DNA of 64,000 nt from Streptomyces sp. Go-475 (GTDB taxonomy: Bacteria > Actinomycetota > Actinomycetes > Streptomycetales > Streptomycetaceae). The position numbers were made by a program, and so were the translations under genes. This document shows, in pieces, positions 53,519 to 61,885 of the stretch. The notes below the pieces were generated by a model. That model was not told the origin of the DNA. It did not search any database and saw nothing but the letters and a program-made list of their open reading frames with translations. Location: the NCBI RefSeq assembly GCF_003330845.1, contig NZ_CP026121.1, positions 1,648,501-1,712,500 on the forward strand, read 5' to 3'. Position 1 is the first letter of the stretch. Each line of letters starts with the position of its first letter.

Positions 53519-53803
53519 TCAGCTCCTCGGTCCAGGCGGCGAGGGGGGCGCCGGAGGTCCCGGGCGTACGTCGAGCGCGGTCAGCGCGTCGCGCAGCCCC
53601 CGGTGTACATCCTCGTACACCTCGAGGTGCCCGTCCGTGGCGAGGTGGTCCGCGTCACCGAGCCGGTCCAGGGCCGCGTCCACGTCGGCGTCGCCGGTGG
53701 GGGTGCGGGGCACGTTCAGGGGAGCGGGGGCGGCGGGGTCGTACGCCTCGTGCGTGGCTTCTTCCTCCGCCACCGCCGGGGTCTCGGGAACTGCGTCGTC
53801 CAT
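53519..53803 (-). CDS. Small acidic hypothetical protein upstream of tlyA
   Basis: A 94-residue acidic protein (DDAVPETPAVAEEEATHEAY at the start; DADVDAALDRLGDADHLATD in the middle; Pro-rich C-terminus). The central helix-forming segment DRLGDADHLATDGHLEVYED resembles other short actinobacterial proteins found at this spot. No motif indicates function. It ends 7 bp before tlyA and is probably cotranscribed with it. Confidence 0.65.
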   Translation of the reverse strand: MDDAVPETPAVAEEEATHEAYDPAAPAPLNVPRTPTGDADVDAALDRLGDADHLATDGHLEVYEDVHRGLRDALTALDVRPGPPAPPSPPGPRS

Positions 53804-53845
53804 GCCCCGACGCTACCGCGAACGGCTGCGGTACCGTCGAGCGCG

Positions 53846-54193
53846 ATGGCCACGATCGAGGAGTGCCGCAGCGCACTCGACAAGCTCTCGGACAACATGC
53901 AGCGCGCCGAAGGGGACGCCCGCGAGGCCGCGGCCCTGGACCGCTCGGTGAGCTGCCACATCACGGACCTGGACGTCACCTTCGCCGGCCGGATGCGGGG
54001 CGGGCGGATCGAGGTGCACGACACGGTGCCGGGGCCGCCGCCCGGCAAGGCCGAGATCAGACTGGCCATGACCGGCGACGACCTGGTGGCCCTGGTCGAC
54101 GGCGAGCTGAACTTCGCCGCCGCCTGGGGCTCGGGCCGGGTGAAGCTGCACGCGGGGCTGCGGGACCTGCTCCGCCTCAGGAAGCTTCTGTAG
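53846..54193 (+). CDS. SCP2 sterol-binding-like domain protein
   Basis: A 115-residue soluble protein. The sequence EECRSALDKLSDNMQ, VTFAGRMRGGRIEVHD, KAEIRLAMTGDDLVALVDGE and LNFAAAWGSGRVKLHAG has the SCP2 pattern of a hydrophobic lipid-carrying cavity. Its 3' end overlaps the convergent siderophore ATPase gene by 17 bp. Ligand unknown. Confidence 0.78.
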   Translation: MATIEECRSALDKLSDNMQRAEGDAREAAALDRSVSCHITDLDVTFAGRMRGGRIEVHDTVPGPPPGKAEIRLAMTGDDLVALVDGELNFAAAWGSGRVKLHAGLRDLLRLRKLL

Positions 54194-55106
54194 CGGCGAC
54201 CTTCTCCGCGCGGGCCTCGGACTCCGCCCCCGCCGCGTCCCTGATCCGGGCCTTCCGCGCCGCCGGCACGATCAGCGGCGTGCCCGTCTCCGGGTCGTCG
54301 ATGACCTGGCAGCGCAGCCCGAAGACCTCCTCTACCAGCTCGGCCGTGACGATGTCGTTCGGCGCGCCCTGCGCGATGACCCTGCCCTCGCGCAGGGCGA
54401 TGAGGTGGGTGGCGTAGCGGGCGGCGTGGTTCAGGTCGTGCAGCACGGCGACGAGCGTGCGCCCCTGCTCCTCGTGCAGCTCCGCGCACAGGTCCAGCAC
54501 GTCGATCTGGTGCTGGATGTCCAGGTACGTCGTCGGCTCGTCGAGCAGCAGCAGCGGGGTCTGCTGGGCTAGCGCCATGGCGATCCACACCCGCTGGCGC
54601 TGGCCGCCGGACAGCTCGTCGACGTAGCGGTCGGCGAGCTCGGCGACGCCGGTCTGCCGCATGGACTCCTGGACGACCCGCTCGTCCTCGGTGGACCACT
54701 GGCGCAGGATGCCCTGGTGCGGGTAGCGGCCCCTGCCGACGAGATCGGCGACGGTGATGCCGTCGGGCGCGATGGACGACTGGGGGAGCAGGCCGAGGGT
54801 GCGCGCGACCTTCTTCGCGGGCATCGACTGGATGACCTGCCCGTCGAGCAGCACCCGGCCCTCGCTCGGCTTGAGCATCCGCGACAGCGCCCGCAGCAGC
54901 GTCGACTTGCCGCACGCGTTGGGGCCGACGATCACGGTGAAGGAGTGGTCGGGTATCTCCACCGACAACTGCTCGGCGATGACCCGCTGGTCGTAGGCGA
55001 GGGTGACGTTCTCGGCGGACAGACGGTTCACGGTGCTCCTTCGGTTGTTCAGCCCGCTGCTGATGCTGCGCTCGGCGTTCGTGCCCACGCCGGTGCCGGT
55101 GCTCAT
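54177..55106 (-). CDS. fepC: Iron-siderophore ABC transporter ATPase
   Basis: A FepC/FecE-type ATPase of about 309 residues. After a 25-residue lead the ABC domain shows Walker A GPNACGKST, signature LSGGQRQRV, Walker B LLLLDEPTTYLD and the switch VLHDLNHAARYA. The ATG start overlaps the upstream permease stop (ATGA), so permeases and ATPase form one operon under the iron box at 57188. The C-terminal ~45 residues are an unusual charged extension. Confidence 0.92.
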   Translation of the reverse strand: MSTGTGVGTNAERSISSGLNNRRSTVNRLSAENVTLAYDQRVIAEQLSVEIPDHSFTVIVGPNACGKSTLLRALSRMLKPSEGRVLLDGQVIQSMPAKKVARTLGLLPQSSIAPDGITVADLVGRGRYPHQGILRQWSTEDERVVQESMRQTGVAELADRYVDELSGGQRQRVWIAMALAQQTPLLLLDEPTTYLDIQHQIDVLDLCAELHEEQGRTLVAVLHDLNHAARYATHLIALREGRVIAQGAPNDIVTAELVEEVFGLRCQVIDDPETGTPLIVPAARKARIRDAAGAESEARAEKVAATEAS

Positions 55107-56143
55107 ATCCGCCCCGCCCTGCGTTCGGTGACCAGCAGCCACAGCAGGTAGACACCGCCGAGCACGCCGGTGACCACGCCCACGGGCAGTTGCTCGGCGC
55201 CGAACGCCCGCTGCGAGGCCCAGTCGGCGGTGACCAGCAGCGCGGCGCCCATGCACAGGGACGGCAGCAGGTTCGGGCCGGGCGAGCGGGTCAGGCGCCG
55301 GGCCAGTTGCGGCGCGGTGAGCGCCACGAAGCTGACGGGGCCGGCGGCGGCGGTCGCGGACGCGGTGAGCAGCACGGCCGCCACCATCAGCAGCAGCCGC
55401 ACGCGCTCCACCCGCACGCCGAGGGCGTACGACACGTCGTCGCCCATCTCCATCAGCCGCAGCCCGCGTGCGTTGACGAGGACGAGCGGCACGAGCACGG
55501 CGCACAGCGCGAGCAGCGGCCAGACCTGGGCCCAGTCACGGCCGTCGAGGGACCCGGTCATCCACACGACGGCGCGGGCCGCGTCCACCAGGTCGGACTT
55601 GGTGAGCAGATAGCCGTTGACGGCGGTGACGATCGCGGAGACGCCGATGCCGACCAGCACCAGCCGGTAGCCGTGCACGCCCCGCTTCCAGGCGAGGACG
55701 TAGATGGCGAGCCCGGTCGCCAGGCCGCCCACGAGCGCGCCGACGGCCACCTCGTTCGCGCTGCCGGAGAACAGCACGATCACCGTGAGCGCGCCGGCCG
55801 CCGCGCCCTGGCCGAGGCCGAGCACGTCCGGACTGCCCAGCGGATTGCGGGAGATGGACTGGAACAGCGCGCCGCCGAGTCCGAGCGAGGCGCCGACCAG
55901 CAGCCCGACCAGGACCCGCGGCAGCCGCAGTTCGTTGACGATGAACTCCTGGCCCGCGTTGCCGTCGCCCACGAGCGTCCTGAGCACGTCGGCGGCCGGG
56001 ATCGGGAAGTCGCCGGTGCCGATGAGCACGACACTGGCCACGAGCGCCGCGACCAGCAGCAGGAGCACGACGGTGAAGGCCCGTACGTCCAGGCGCACGG
56101 AGAGCCCGCCGGGGGTCCGCAGAGCACGGTTGGTGGTCTTCAC
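55103..56143 (-). CDS. fepG: Iron-siderophore ABC transporter permease (FecCD family)
   Basis: A 346-residue FecCD-type permease with about ten transmembrane helices. Family blocks are RLPRVLVGLLVGASLGLGGA, NPLGSPDVLGLGQGAAAGA and, near the end, GPVSFVALTAPQLARRLTRS. The GTG start overlaps the preceding permease stop (GTGA). It forms a heterodimeric channel with the product of 56140-57183. Confidence 0.92.
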   Translation of the reverse strand: MKTTNRALRTPGGLSVRLDVRAFTVVLLLLVAALVASVVLIGTGDFPIPAADVLRTLVGDGNAGQEFIVNELRLPRVLVGLLVGASLGLGGALFQSISRNPLGSPDVLGLGQGAAAGALTVIVLFSGSANEVAVGALVGGLATGLAIYVLAWKRGVHGYRLVLVGIGVSAIVTAVNGYLLTKSDLVDAARAVVWMTGSLDGRDWAQVWPLLALCAVLVPLVLVNARGLRLMEMGDDVSYALGVRVERVRLLLMVAAVLLTASATAAAGPVSFVALTAPQLARRLTRSPGPNLLPSLCMGAALLVTADWASQRAFGAEQLPVGVVTGVLGGVYLLWLLVTERRAGRI

Positions 56144-57183
56144 AGCTGCGCCGTCCTCCGCCGTCGTACGAGGTAGATGAACACCGGTCCGCCGAGGATC
56201 GCGGTGACGATGCCCACCTGGAGTTCCGAGGGCCGGGCCACGATCCGGCCGATGACATCGGCGCCGAGCAGCAGCACGGGCGACAGGATCGCCGCGTACG
56301 GCAGGATCCAGCGCAGGTCGGGCCCGGTGAAGGAGCGCACGACGTGCGGCACCATCAGCCCGACGAACACGATCGGCCCGCAGGCTGCGGTCGCGGCCCC
56401 GCACAGCACGGTCGCGGCCAGCATGGACAGCGCCCGCGTCCGGTTGAGGTCGGCGCCGAGCGCCTTGGCGGTGTCGTCGCCCATGGCCATGGCGTTGAGC
56501 GGCCGGGCGAGGGCCAGCGCGAGGACCATGCCGGCCAGCAGGAACGGCAGGACCTGCGTGATGGTCGAGTCGTTCGCCGCGGACAGCGAACCGATCGTCC
56601 AGAAGCGCATCTTGCCGAGCGCCGCGTCGTCCATGATCATCACGGCTTGGAGGTAGCCGTAGAGCGCGGCGCTGATCGCCGTGCCCGCGAGGGCGAGCCG
56701 TACCGGTGTCGCGCCCCGGCTGCCGCCGAGGAACCAGACCAGCGCCCCGACCGCGGCCGCGCCGAAGAACGCGAACCAGACGTAGCCGCTGAGCGAGGTG
56801 ATCCCGAGGTACGTGATGGCCGTGACGACCGCGGCGGACGCGCCCGCGTTGATGCCGAGCAGTCCGGGATCGGCCAGCGGATTGCGGGTGAGGGCCTGCA
56901 GGACCGCCCCGGCCAGGCCGAGCGCGGCACCGGCGAGCAGCCCGAGCACGGTCCGCGACAGCCGCTCCGCGACGACGACGTCGCCGTACGTCCCCGCATC
57001 CTCGAACAAGCCGTGCCAGACCTGCCCGAGGGACAGCTCTTTCGCTCCGATCGCGATGCTCGCCAGCGCGACGAGCACGAGGATCGCGACGGACAGGAGC
57101 AGCCCGAAGGCTCGTACCGCCCGTCGGGTCGGGGGCGCGGGGGCAGTCTCCGCGCGCTGTTCAGGGGGACTCTCGACCAACAC
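56140..57183 (-). CDS. fepD: Iron-siderophore ABC transporter permease (FecCD family)
   Basis: First gene of the importer operon, 347 residues, ten predicted helices. Blocks are RLSRTVLGLLAGAALGLAGA, NPLADPGLLGINAGASAAVV and GPIVFVGLMVPHVVRSFTGP. The GTG start lies 4 nt from an iron box, and TAGGCT on the minus strand could be a -10 element, so the mRNA may be leaderless or nearly so. No substrate-binding lipoprotein gene is present in this locus; one must be supplied from elsewhere or lie outside the operon. Confidence 0.92.
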   Translation of the reverse strand: MLVESPPEQRAETAPAPPTRRAVRAFGLLLSVAILVLVALASIAIGAKELSLGQVWHGLFEDAGTYGDVVVAERLSRTVLGLLAGAALGLAGAVLQALTRNPLADPGLLGINAGASAAVVTAITYLGITSLSGYVWFAFFGAAAVGALVWFLGGSRGATPVRLALAGTAISAALYGYLQAVMIMDDAALGKMRFWTIGSLSAANDSTITQVLPFLLAGMVLALALARPLNAMAMGDDTAKALGADLNRTRALSMLAATVLCGAATAACGPIVFVGLMVPHVVRSFTGPDLRWILPYAAILSPVLLLGADVIGRIVARPSELQVGIVTAILGGPVFIYLVRRRRTAQL

Positions 57184-57187
57184 GCAG

Positions 57188-57206
57188 TTAGGTTAGCCTA
57201 CCCTCG
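57188..57206. promoter_or_regulatory. Iron box (DmdR/IdeR-type operator)
   Basis: TTAGGTTAGCCTACCCTCG matches the left and middle parts of the actinobacterial iron box TTAGGTTAGGCTCACCTAA. It overlaps the likely promoter of the siderophore importer operon, immediately upstream of its GTG start. Repression by Fe-loaded DmdR1 is expected from the family. Confidence 0.75.
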
Positions 57207-57289
57207 CATTCGATCACGATGTCGGATCCTGACGGCTCCTGGGACGCCTCGCTCCAGCGTGCCCGCGATCCCTCACATCCAACCGGCCG

Positions 57290-58321
57290 TCAGAACCCCA
57301 GCCGCGCCAGCGCCTTGGCCCCGTCCAGCTCGCACCCACCGTCGCCGGCTGCCGTCCAGGCCACCGCGCACAAGGCGCGCAGGCCGTCCAGGGCTTCGCC
57401 GTCCCCGTCGAGCTCCAGGCGGTCCGCGCCGGCCGTCGCCGTCCAGCCTCCGCACCGGAACCCGCCGTCGCCCACGGCGACGACGTCCGGCTGGCCGCTG
57501 AGCATCCCGCGCAGGTCGGCGTCCACATAGGTCGGCCGGTGCTGCGGCGGCGCGGCCAGCAGCTGCGCCCCGTCGGTCACGCCGGTCAGGACGAGCAGCG
57601 AGTCGACCTCTCCGTTGAACGCGCCCTCGATGTCCGTGTCCAGCCGGTCCCCGACGACCAGCGGCCGCTCCGCCCCCGTCCGCAGGATCGTCTCCCGGTG
57701 CATCGGCGGCAGCGGCTTCCCCGCGACCTGCGGCTCGGCGCCCGTGGCGATCCGGACGACCTCCACCGCCGCGCCGTTGCCCGGGGCGATGCCGCGCCCG
57801 CTCGGAATCGTCAGGTCGGTGTTGGACGCGAACCAGGGCACGCCCCGCGCGACGGCATAGGATGCCTCGGCGAACCGGCCCCAGGGCAGCTCGGGCCCGC
57901 CGTATCCCTGCACCACCGCCGCCGGATCGTCGTCCGCCGACTCGACGGGCACCAGCCCGCGCTCGCGCAGGGCCACCCGCAGCCCCTCCCCGCCGACCAC
58001 CAGCACCCGGGCGCCCTGCGGCACTTGCTCGCTGATCAGCCGCGCGACCGCCTGCGCCGAGGTGATGACGTCGTCAGCGCCCGTGGGTATTCCCAGCTCG
58101 GTCAGATGCTCGGCCACCGTGCCGGGGGTGCGCAGCGCGTTGTTGGTGACGTACGCCAGCCGCATCCCGCCGGCCCGGGCCGCCGCCAGCGACTCGACCG
58201 CGTGCGCGATCGCGCTCCCGCCCGCGTAGACCACGCCGTCCAGATCGAGCAGCGCCGTGTCGTACGCCTCGCTCAGGGCCTGCCCACTGCCCTCGGGCCT
58301 CGTCCTGACGCTCCGGCTCAT
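57290..58321 (-). CDS. HAD-superfamily phosphatase (NagD/PGP-like)
   Basis: A 343-residue HAD hydrolase of class IIA. Motif I is LLDLDGVVYAGG with the nucleophile Asp. Motif II lies in RLAYVTNNALRTP, and motifs III/IV in GKPLPPMHRETIL and PLVVGDRLDTDIEGAFNGEV. A C-terminal extension of about 60 residues after the HAD core (GGFRCGGWTATAGADRLELD, ending KALARLGF) is uncommon in NagD. Substrate not predictable. The ATG at 58321 has GAGGAG about 10 nt upstream and is divergent from the DUF1015 gene. Confidence 0.85.
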   Translation of the reverse strand: MSRSVRTRPEGSGQALSEAYDTALLDLDGVVYAGGSAIAHAVESLAAARAGGMRLAYVTNNALRTPGTVAEHLTELGIPTGADDVITSAQAVARLISEQVPQGARVLVVGGEGLRVALRERGLVPVESADDDPAAVVQGYGGPELPWGRFAEASYAVARGVPWFASNTDLTIPSGRGIAPGNGAAVEVVRIATGAEPQVAGKPLPPMHRETILRTGAERPLVVGDRLDTDIEGAFNGEVDSLLVLTGVTDGAQLLAAPPQHRPTYVDADLRGMLSGQPDVVAVGDGGFRCGGWTATAGADRLELDGDGEALDGLRALCAVAWTAAGDGGCELDGAKALARLGF

Positions 58322-58393
58322 CCCGCATCGCTCCTCGTTCGACGGCTTTCCCCCGATCATCCCCCATGCCACTGACACCCGTACGATGCCGGG

Positions 58394-59686
58394 ATGAACA
58401 CAGCAGGTCACTCGGCGGCAACGGCGCACCGAGGCCTGGAACTCACCCCGTTCCGAGGCCTTCGTTACGACCCCGACCGGGTCGGCAGCCTTGCCGCCGT
58501 CACATCTCCGCCGTACGACGTCGTGGTCCGCCCCGACGGCCTGCACCACCTCGAGTCCTCCGACCCGCACAACATCGTCCGCCTGATCCTCCCCCAGGCC
58601 GCCACGCCCAGCGCCCGCAACGAACAGGCCGCCGTCACGCTGCGCCGCTGGCTGTCCGAGGGCGTCCTGACCACCGACCCCGACCCCGGCCTGTACGTCT
58701 ACGAGCAGCGCGACGGCGACGGCATGCTGCAGCGCGGCATCATCGGCGCGCTGCGCGTGTCGGACCCCGCCGAGCAGGTGGTCCTGCCGCACGAGGACGT
58801 CATGCCGCACGTCGTCGCCGACCGCGCGGCCCTCATGCGGGCCACCTCCGCGAACCTCGAACCGCTGCTGCTGACCTACCGCGGCGACGACTCGGCGACC
58901 GCCACCGCGGACCTGATCGAGCGCACCGCCGACCGGCCTCCGCTGCTCGCCACCACCACGGAGGACGGCTTCAGCCACCGCCTGTGGTCGCTCACTTCCC
59001 CCGCCGACGTGGCCACGATCCAGAGGGACCTGGCCCGCCACCAGGCACTCATCGCCGACGGCCACCACCGCTGGGCGACCTACCGCCGCCTCCGCGCGGA
59101 ACACCCCTCCCCCAGCCCCTGGGACCACGGCCTGGTCCTCCTGGTCGACACGGCCCGCTACCCCCTCCGGGTCCGCGCCATCCACCGCCTGCTGCACGGC
59201 CTGCCGGTCGACGCCGCCGTGGCCGCCCTGGACGGCCGCTTCCGCGTCCACCGCCTCGACGTCCCGCTGCCCGAGGCCCTGGAGGCACTGGCGGACGCGG
59301 CCTGCGCGGGCAACGCGTTCCTGCTGGCCGGCGACGGTTCCTTCCACCTCGTCGACCAACCGGACCCGGACCTCCTGGCCCGCACGGTCCCCGCCGACCG
59401 CCCCGCCGCGTGGCGCACCCTCGACGCGACGGTGCTGCACACCACGCTCCTCGACCACGTCTGGCACATCCCCGAGGACTCCCCCGACCGCGTCGCCTAC
59501 ATCCACGACACGGCCGCCACGGTCGCGAAGGCGGAACGCGACGGCGGTACGGCGGTGCTGATGCACCCGGTCCGCGAGGAGGTCGTCCGCGACCTGGCCC
59601 GGCAGGGCGTGACGATGCCCCGCAAGTCCACGTCGTTCGGCCCGAAGCCGGCGTCGGGCCTGGTCCTGCGCGCACTCGACCTCTGA
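58394..59686 (+). CDS. DUF1015 family protein (SerK-like)
   Basis: A 430-residue DUF1015 protein. Signature segments are LTPFRGLRYDPDRVGSLAAV, TSPPYDVV, NIVRLILP and the phosphate/nucleotide-like region HQALIADGHHRWATYRRLR, with PHEDVMPHVVADRAALMRAT between. An archaeal member (SerK) is a free-serine kinase; whether bacterial members share that activity is not established. ATG at 58394 has a weak ribosome-binding site. Confidence 0.85.
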   Translation: MNTAGHSAATAHRGLELTPFRGLRYDPDRVGSLAAVTSPPYDVVVRPDGLHHLESSDPHNIVRLILPQAATPSARNEQAAVTLRRWLSEGVLTTDPDPGLYVYEQRDGDGMLQRGIIGALRVSDPAEQVVLPHEDVMPHVVADRAALMRATSANLEPLLLTYRGDDSATATADLIERTADRPPLLATTTEDGFSHRLWSLTSPADVATIQRDLARHQALIADGHHRWATYRRLRAEHPSPSPWDHGLVLLVDTARYPLRVRAIHRLLHGLPVDAAVAALDGRFRVHRLDVPLPEALEALADAACAGNAFLLAGDGSFHLVDQPDPDLLARTVPADRPAAWRTLDATVLHTTLLDHVWHIPEDSPDRVAYIHDTAATVAKAERDGGTAVLMHPVREEVVRDLARQGVTMPRKSTSFGPKPASGLVLRALDL

Positions 59687-59693
59687 CACGCGT

Positions 59694-59726
59694 GAGGGGC
59701 GGACCCCGGTCGGGTTCCGCCCCCTC
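59694..59726. terminator. Terminator between DUF1015 gene and the RDD-repeat gene
   Basis: GAGGGGCGGACCC and GGGTTCCGCCCCCTC pair with a one-base bulge around a short loop, between two convergent genes. Confidence 0.7.
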
Positions 59727-59740
59727 TACGTCACCTGACG

Positions 59741-61540
59741 TCAGTCCTTCTCCTCCGAGGACACGTCCCCGCTCTCACTCGCACTCTCGTTCTCGTCCTC
59801 GGCGAGGGCGTCCACGAACTCCACCCCGTCCAGCTCGGCGAGCCGGTCCGAGGCGTCCGTGCTGCCGTCCCGGTCGGCCTCGACGGCCTTCGCGAACCAC
59901 TCCCGCGCCTCGCTCTCCCGCCCGGCGGCCAGCAGCGCGTCGGCGTACGCGTACCGCAGCCGCGCGGTCCAGGGCTGCACGGAGTTGGAGGCCAGCTCCG
60001 GGCTCTGCAGCGTCACGATGGCCGCGTCCAGCTGCCCCATGTCCCGCCGCGCACCGGCAGCGACGAGCCGCATCTCGACCTGCCCGGCCTTGTCGAGCTT
60101 GTGCACCTCGGGCGCGCCGGCCATGTCGAGCGCCTTCTCGGGCCGCCCGAGCCCACGCTCGCAGTCGGCCATGACGGGCCACAGGTCGATGTTCCCGGTC
60201 ATCCGCTTGGCGGCCCGGAACTCGGCCAGCGCCTCGCCGTACTTCTGGTTGGCGTACGCGGCGAACCCGGCGGCCTCGCGCACGGCGGCGACCCGCGACG
60301 CCAGCCGCAGCGCGATCCTGGAGTAGGCGTAGGCGCCCTCGGGGTCCTCGTCGAGGAGCCGCGCGACCATCACCAGGTTCCTGGCGACGTCGTCCGCGAG
60401 CGTCTTGGGCAGGCTCTGCAGCTCCTGCCGCACGTCCTTGTCGATCTCGTCGCCCGTGACGTCCTCGGGGATCGGCAGCCGCTTGATCGGCTCCCTGTCC
60501 CGCTCGCGCTCCTCACGGAACCGGCCGCCGCCCCGCCTGTCGTCGCGCCTGTCGTCACGGCCCCGGAAGCCCCCGGGCCGCCCACCGCGGTCGTCGCGCC
60601 GGGGCCCGCGCCCGCCACGGTCGTCCCGGCCGCGGAAGCCGCCGCGATCGTCACGGCGGTCACCGCGGTTGTCGTCGCGCCGGAACTCACCGCGATCGGT
60701 GCGAGGTCCGTCATCGCGGCGGTAGCCGGTACGCCCGCCCCGACCGCTGTCGTCGCGCCGGAAGCCGCCACGGTCCCCGCGGTCGTCACCACGGCGCTCG
60801 TCCCGCCCACGGAAACCGCCGCGATCGTCACGACGGTCGTCCCGCCGGTCATCACGCCGGTCGTCCCGCCGGAAGCCGCCACGATCCCCGCGCTCGTCGC
60901 TACGGAAGCCACGGTCACGGTTGTCGCGGCGCTCGCCACGGTCGTCACGGCGGGGGAATCCACCGCGGTCACCCTCGCGCCTGTCGTCACGACGGTCGTC
61001 GCGCCTGTCATCCCGACGGTCGTCACGGCGATCGTCACGGCGGTCGTCCCGTCGGAAGCCACCGCGCGGCCCACGGTCGTCTCCCCGGCGGACATCGCTA
61101 CGGCGATCGTCGCGCCGGCCGTAGCCACCGCCGCGGTTGTCGTCGCGGCGGTTGTCGTCGCGACGGAAGCCACCACGGTCGTCACGGCGGTCGTCCCGGC
61201 GCTCGCCACGGTCGTCGCGCCGGAAGGCGGGGCGGTCACCGCGATCGTCGCGGCGGAATCCACCCCGGTCACGGTCGTCTCGGCGCGGCCCGCGGTCACG
61301 GTCGTCGCGCCGGCCGTACCCGCCACCACGGTTGTCGTCACGCCGGAAGCCACCGCGGTCGCCCCGGTCGCCTCGGTCCCCCCTGTCGCCTTCGCGACGC
61401 CCGTAGCCACCACGGTCGCCGTCGCGGCGGAAGCCGCCACGGTCGCCACGGTCTCCGCGCTGTCCGCCGCGGTCGCTCCGGTCCCCCTCCCGTCGCCGCT
61501 GGTCGCGCTCCGGTCGGTCGTCGGGAGAGTTGGTGGACAT
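59741..61540 (-). CDS. RDD/RGG-repeat disordered protein with C-terminal TPR-like domain
   Basis: A 599-residue protein in two parts. Residues 1 to about 340 are extreme low complexity: Arg, Asp and Gly make up most residues, as iterations of RDDRRDDR, DRGGFRRDD and GGYGRRDD with few hydrophobics. Residues about 350-570 are a helical TPR-like domain (KTLADDVARNLVMVARLLDE; EAAGFAAYANQKYGEALAEF; LRYAYADALLAAGRESEARE), followed by an acidic tail ESASESGDVSSEEKD. The head resembles RNA-associated RGG/RDD condensate-forming segments; that is inference. AGGAG precedes the ATG. It lies directly after the rRNA operon terminator on the same strand. Confidence 0.83.
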   Translation of the reverse strand: MSTNSPDDRPERDQRRREGDRSDRGGQRGDRGDRGGFRRDGDRGGYGRREGDRGDRGDRGDRGGFRRDDNRGGGYGRRDDRDRGPRRDDRDRGGFRRDDRGDRPAFRRDDRGERRDDRRDDRGGFRRDDNRRDDNRGGGYGRRDDRRSDVRRGDDRGPRGGFRRDDRRDDRRDDRRDDRRDDRRDDRREGDRGGFPRRDDRGERRDNRDRGFRSDERGDRGGFRRDDRRDDRRDDRRDDRGGFRGRDERRGDDRGDRGGFRRDDSGRGGRTGYRRDDGPRTDRGEFRRDDNRGDRRDDRGGFRGRDDRGGRGPRRDDRGGRPGGFRGRDDRRDDRRGGGRFREERERDREPIKRLPIPEDVTGDEIDKDVRQELQSLPKTLADDVARNLVMVARLLDEDPEGAYAYSRIALRLASRVAAVREAAGFAAYANQKYGEALAEFRAAKRMTGNIDLWPVMADCERGLGRPEKALDMAGAPEVHKLDKAGQVEMRLVAAGARRDMGQLDAAIVTLQSPELASNSVQPWTARLRYAYADALLAAGRESEAREWFAKAVEADRDGSTDASDRLAELDGVEFVDALAEDENESASESGDVSSEEKD

Positions 61541-61603
61541 GGTGACTCCTGTCTTCGGTACCGCAAGTCATTCTCGCGCAGCCGGGTGCCCAGCGCGCAG
61601 TGC

Positions 61604-61652
61604 AAAACAAAAGGACCCCTGGTCCCAGCTGAACGCTGGTGACCAGGGGTCC
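61604..61652 (-). terminator. rRNA operon terminator
   Basis: On the minus strand a long stem (GGACCCCTGGTCACCAGC paired with GCTGGGACCAGGGGTCC) is followed by TTTTGTTTT, just beyond the 5S gene. It separates the rRNA operon from the RDD-repeat gene. Confidence 0.92.
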
Positions 61653-61663
61653 TTCCAAAGATT

Positions 61664-61782
61664 GTTCGGCGGCGTCCTACTCTCCCACAGGGTCCCCCCT
61701 GCAGTACCATCGGCGCTGTAAGGCTTAGCTTCCGGGTTCGGAATGTAACCGGGCGTTTCCCCTACGCTATAACCACCGAAAC
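61664..61782 (-). rRNA. rrf: 5S ribosomal RNA
   Basis: Reverse complement starts GTTTCGGTGG and ends GCCGCCGAAC, with the conserved loop CCGAACCCGGAAGCTAAGCC and GGTACTGCAGGGGGGACCCT; 119 nt, the normal actinobacterial 5S. It lies downstream of the 23S gene as the last gene of the operon. Confidence 0.97.
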
Positions 61783-61885
61783 CCTAATGGTTTCGAGCGA
61801 ACAAGCACACTCTTCAATTGTTTGTTCTGCTCAAAGCCGACAACTGTTCGTTGTCTCAGAACTAACACAGTGGACGCGAGCAACT

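Noticed and set aside
60101..61642. 513-codon Val/Thr/Pro-rich frame opposite the RDD-repeat gene
   Set aside because: The Val/Thr/Pro periodicity is the complement of the RDD codon repeats; there is no start context and it runs into the rRNA terminator.
61783..61885. tRNA gene in the 23S-5S spacer
   Set aside because: No cloverleaf or T-loop motif; the sequence looks like processing stems.
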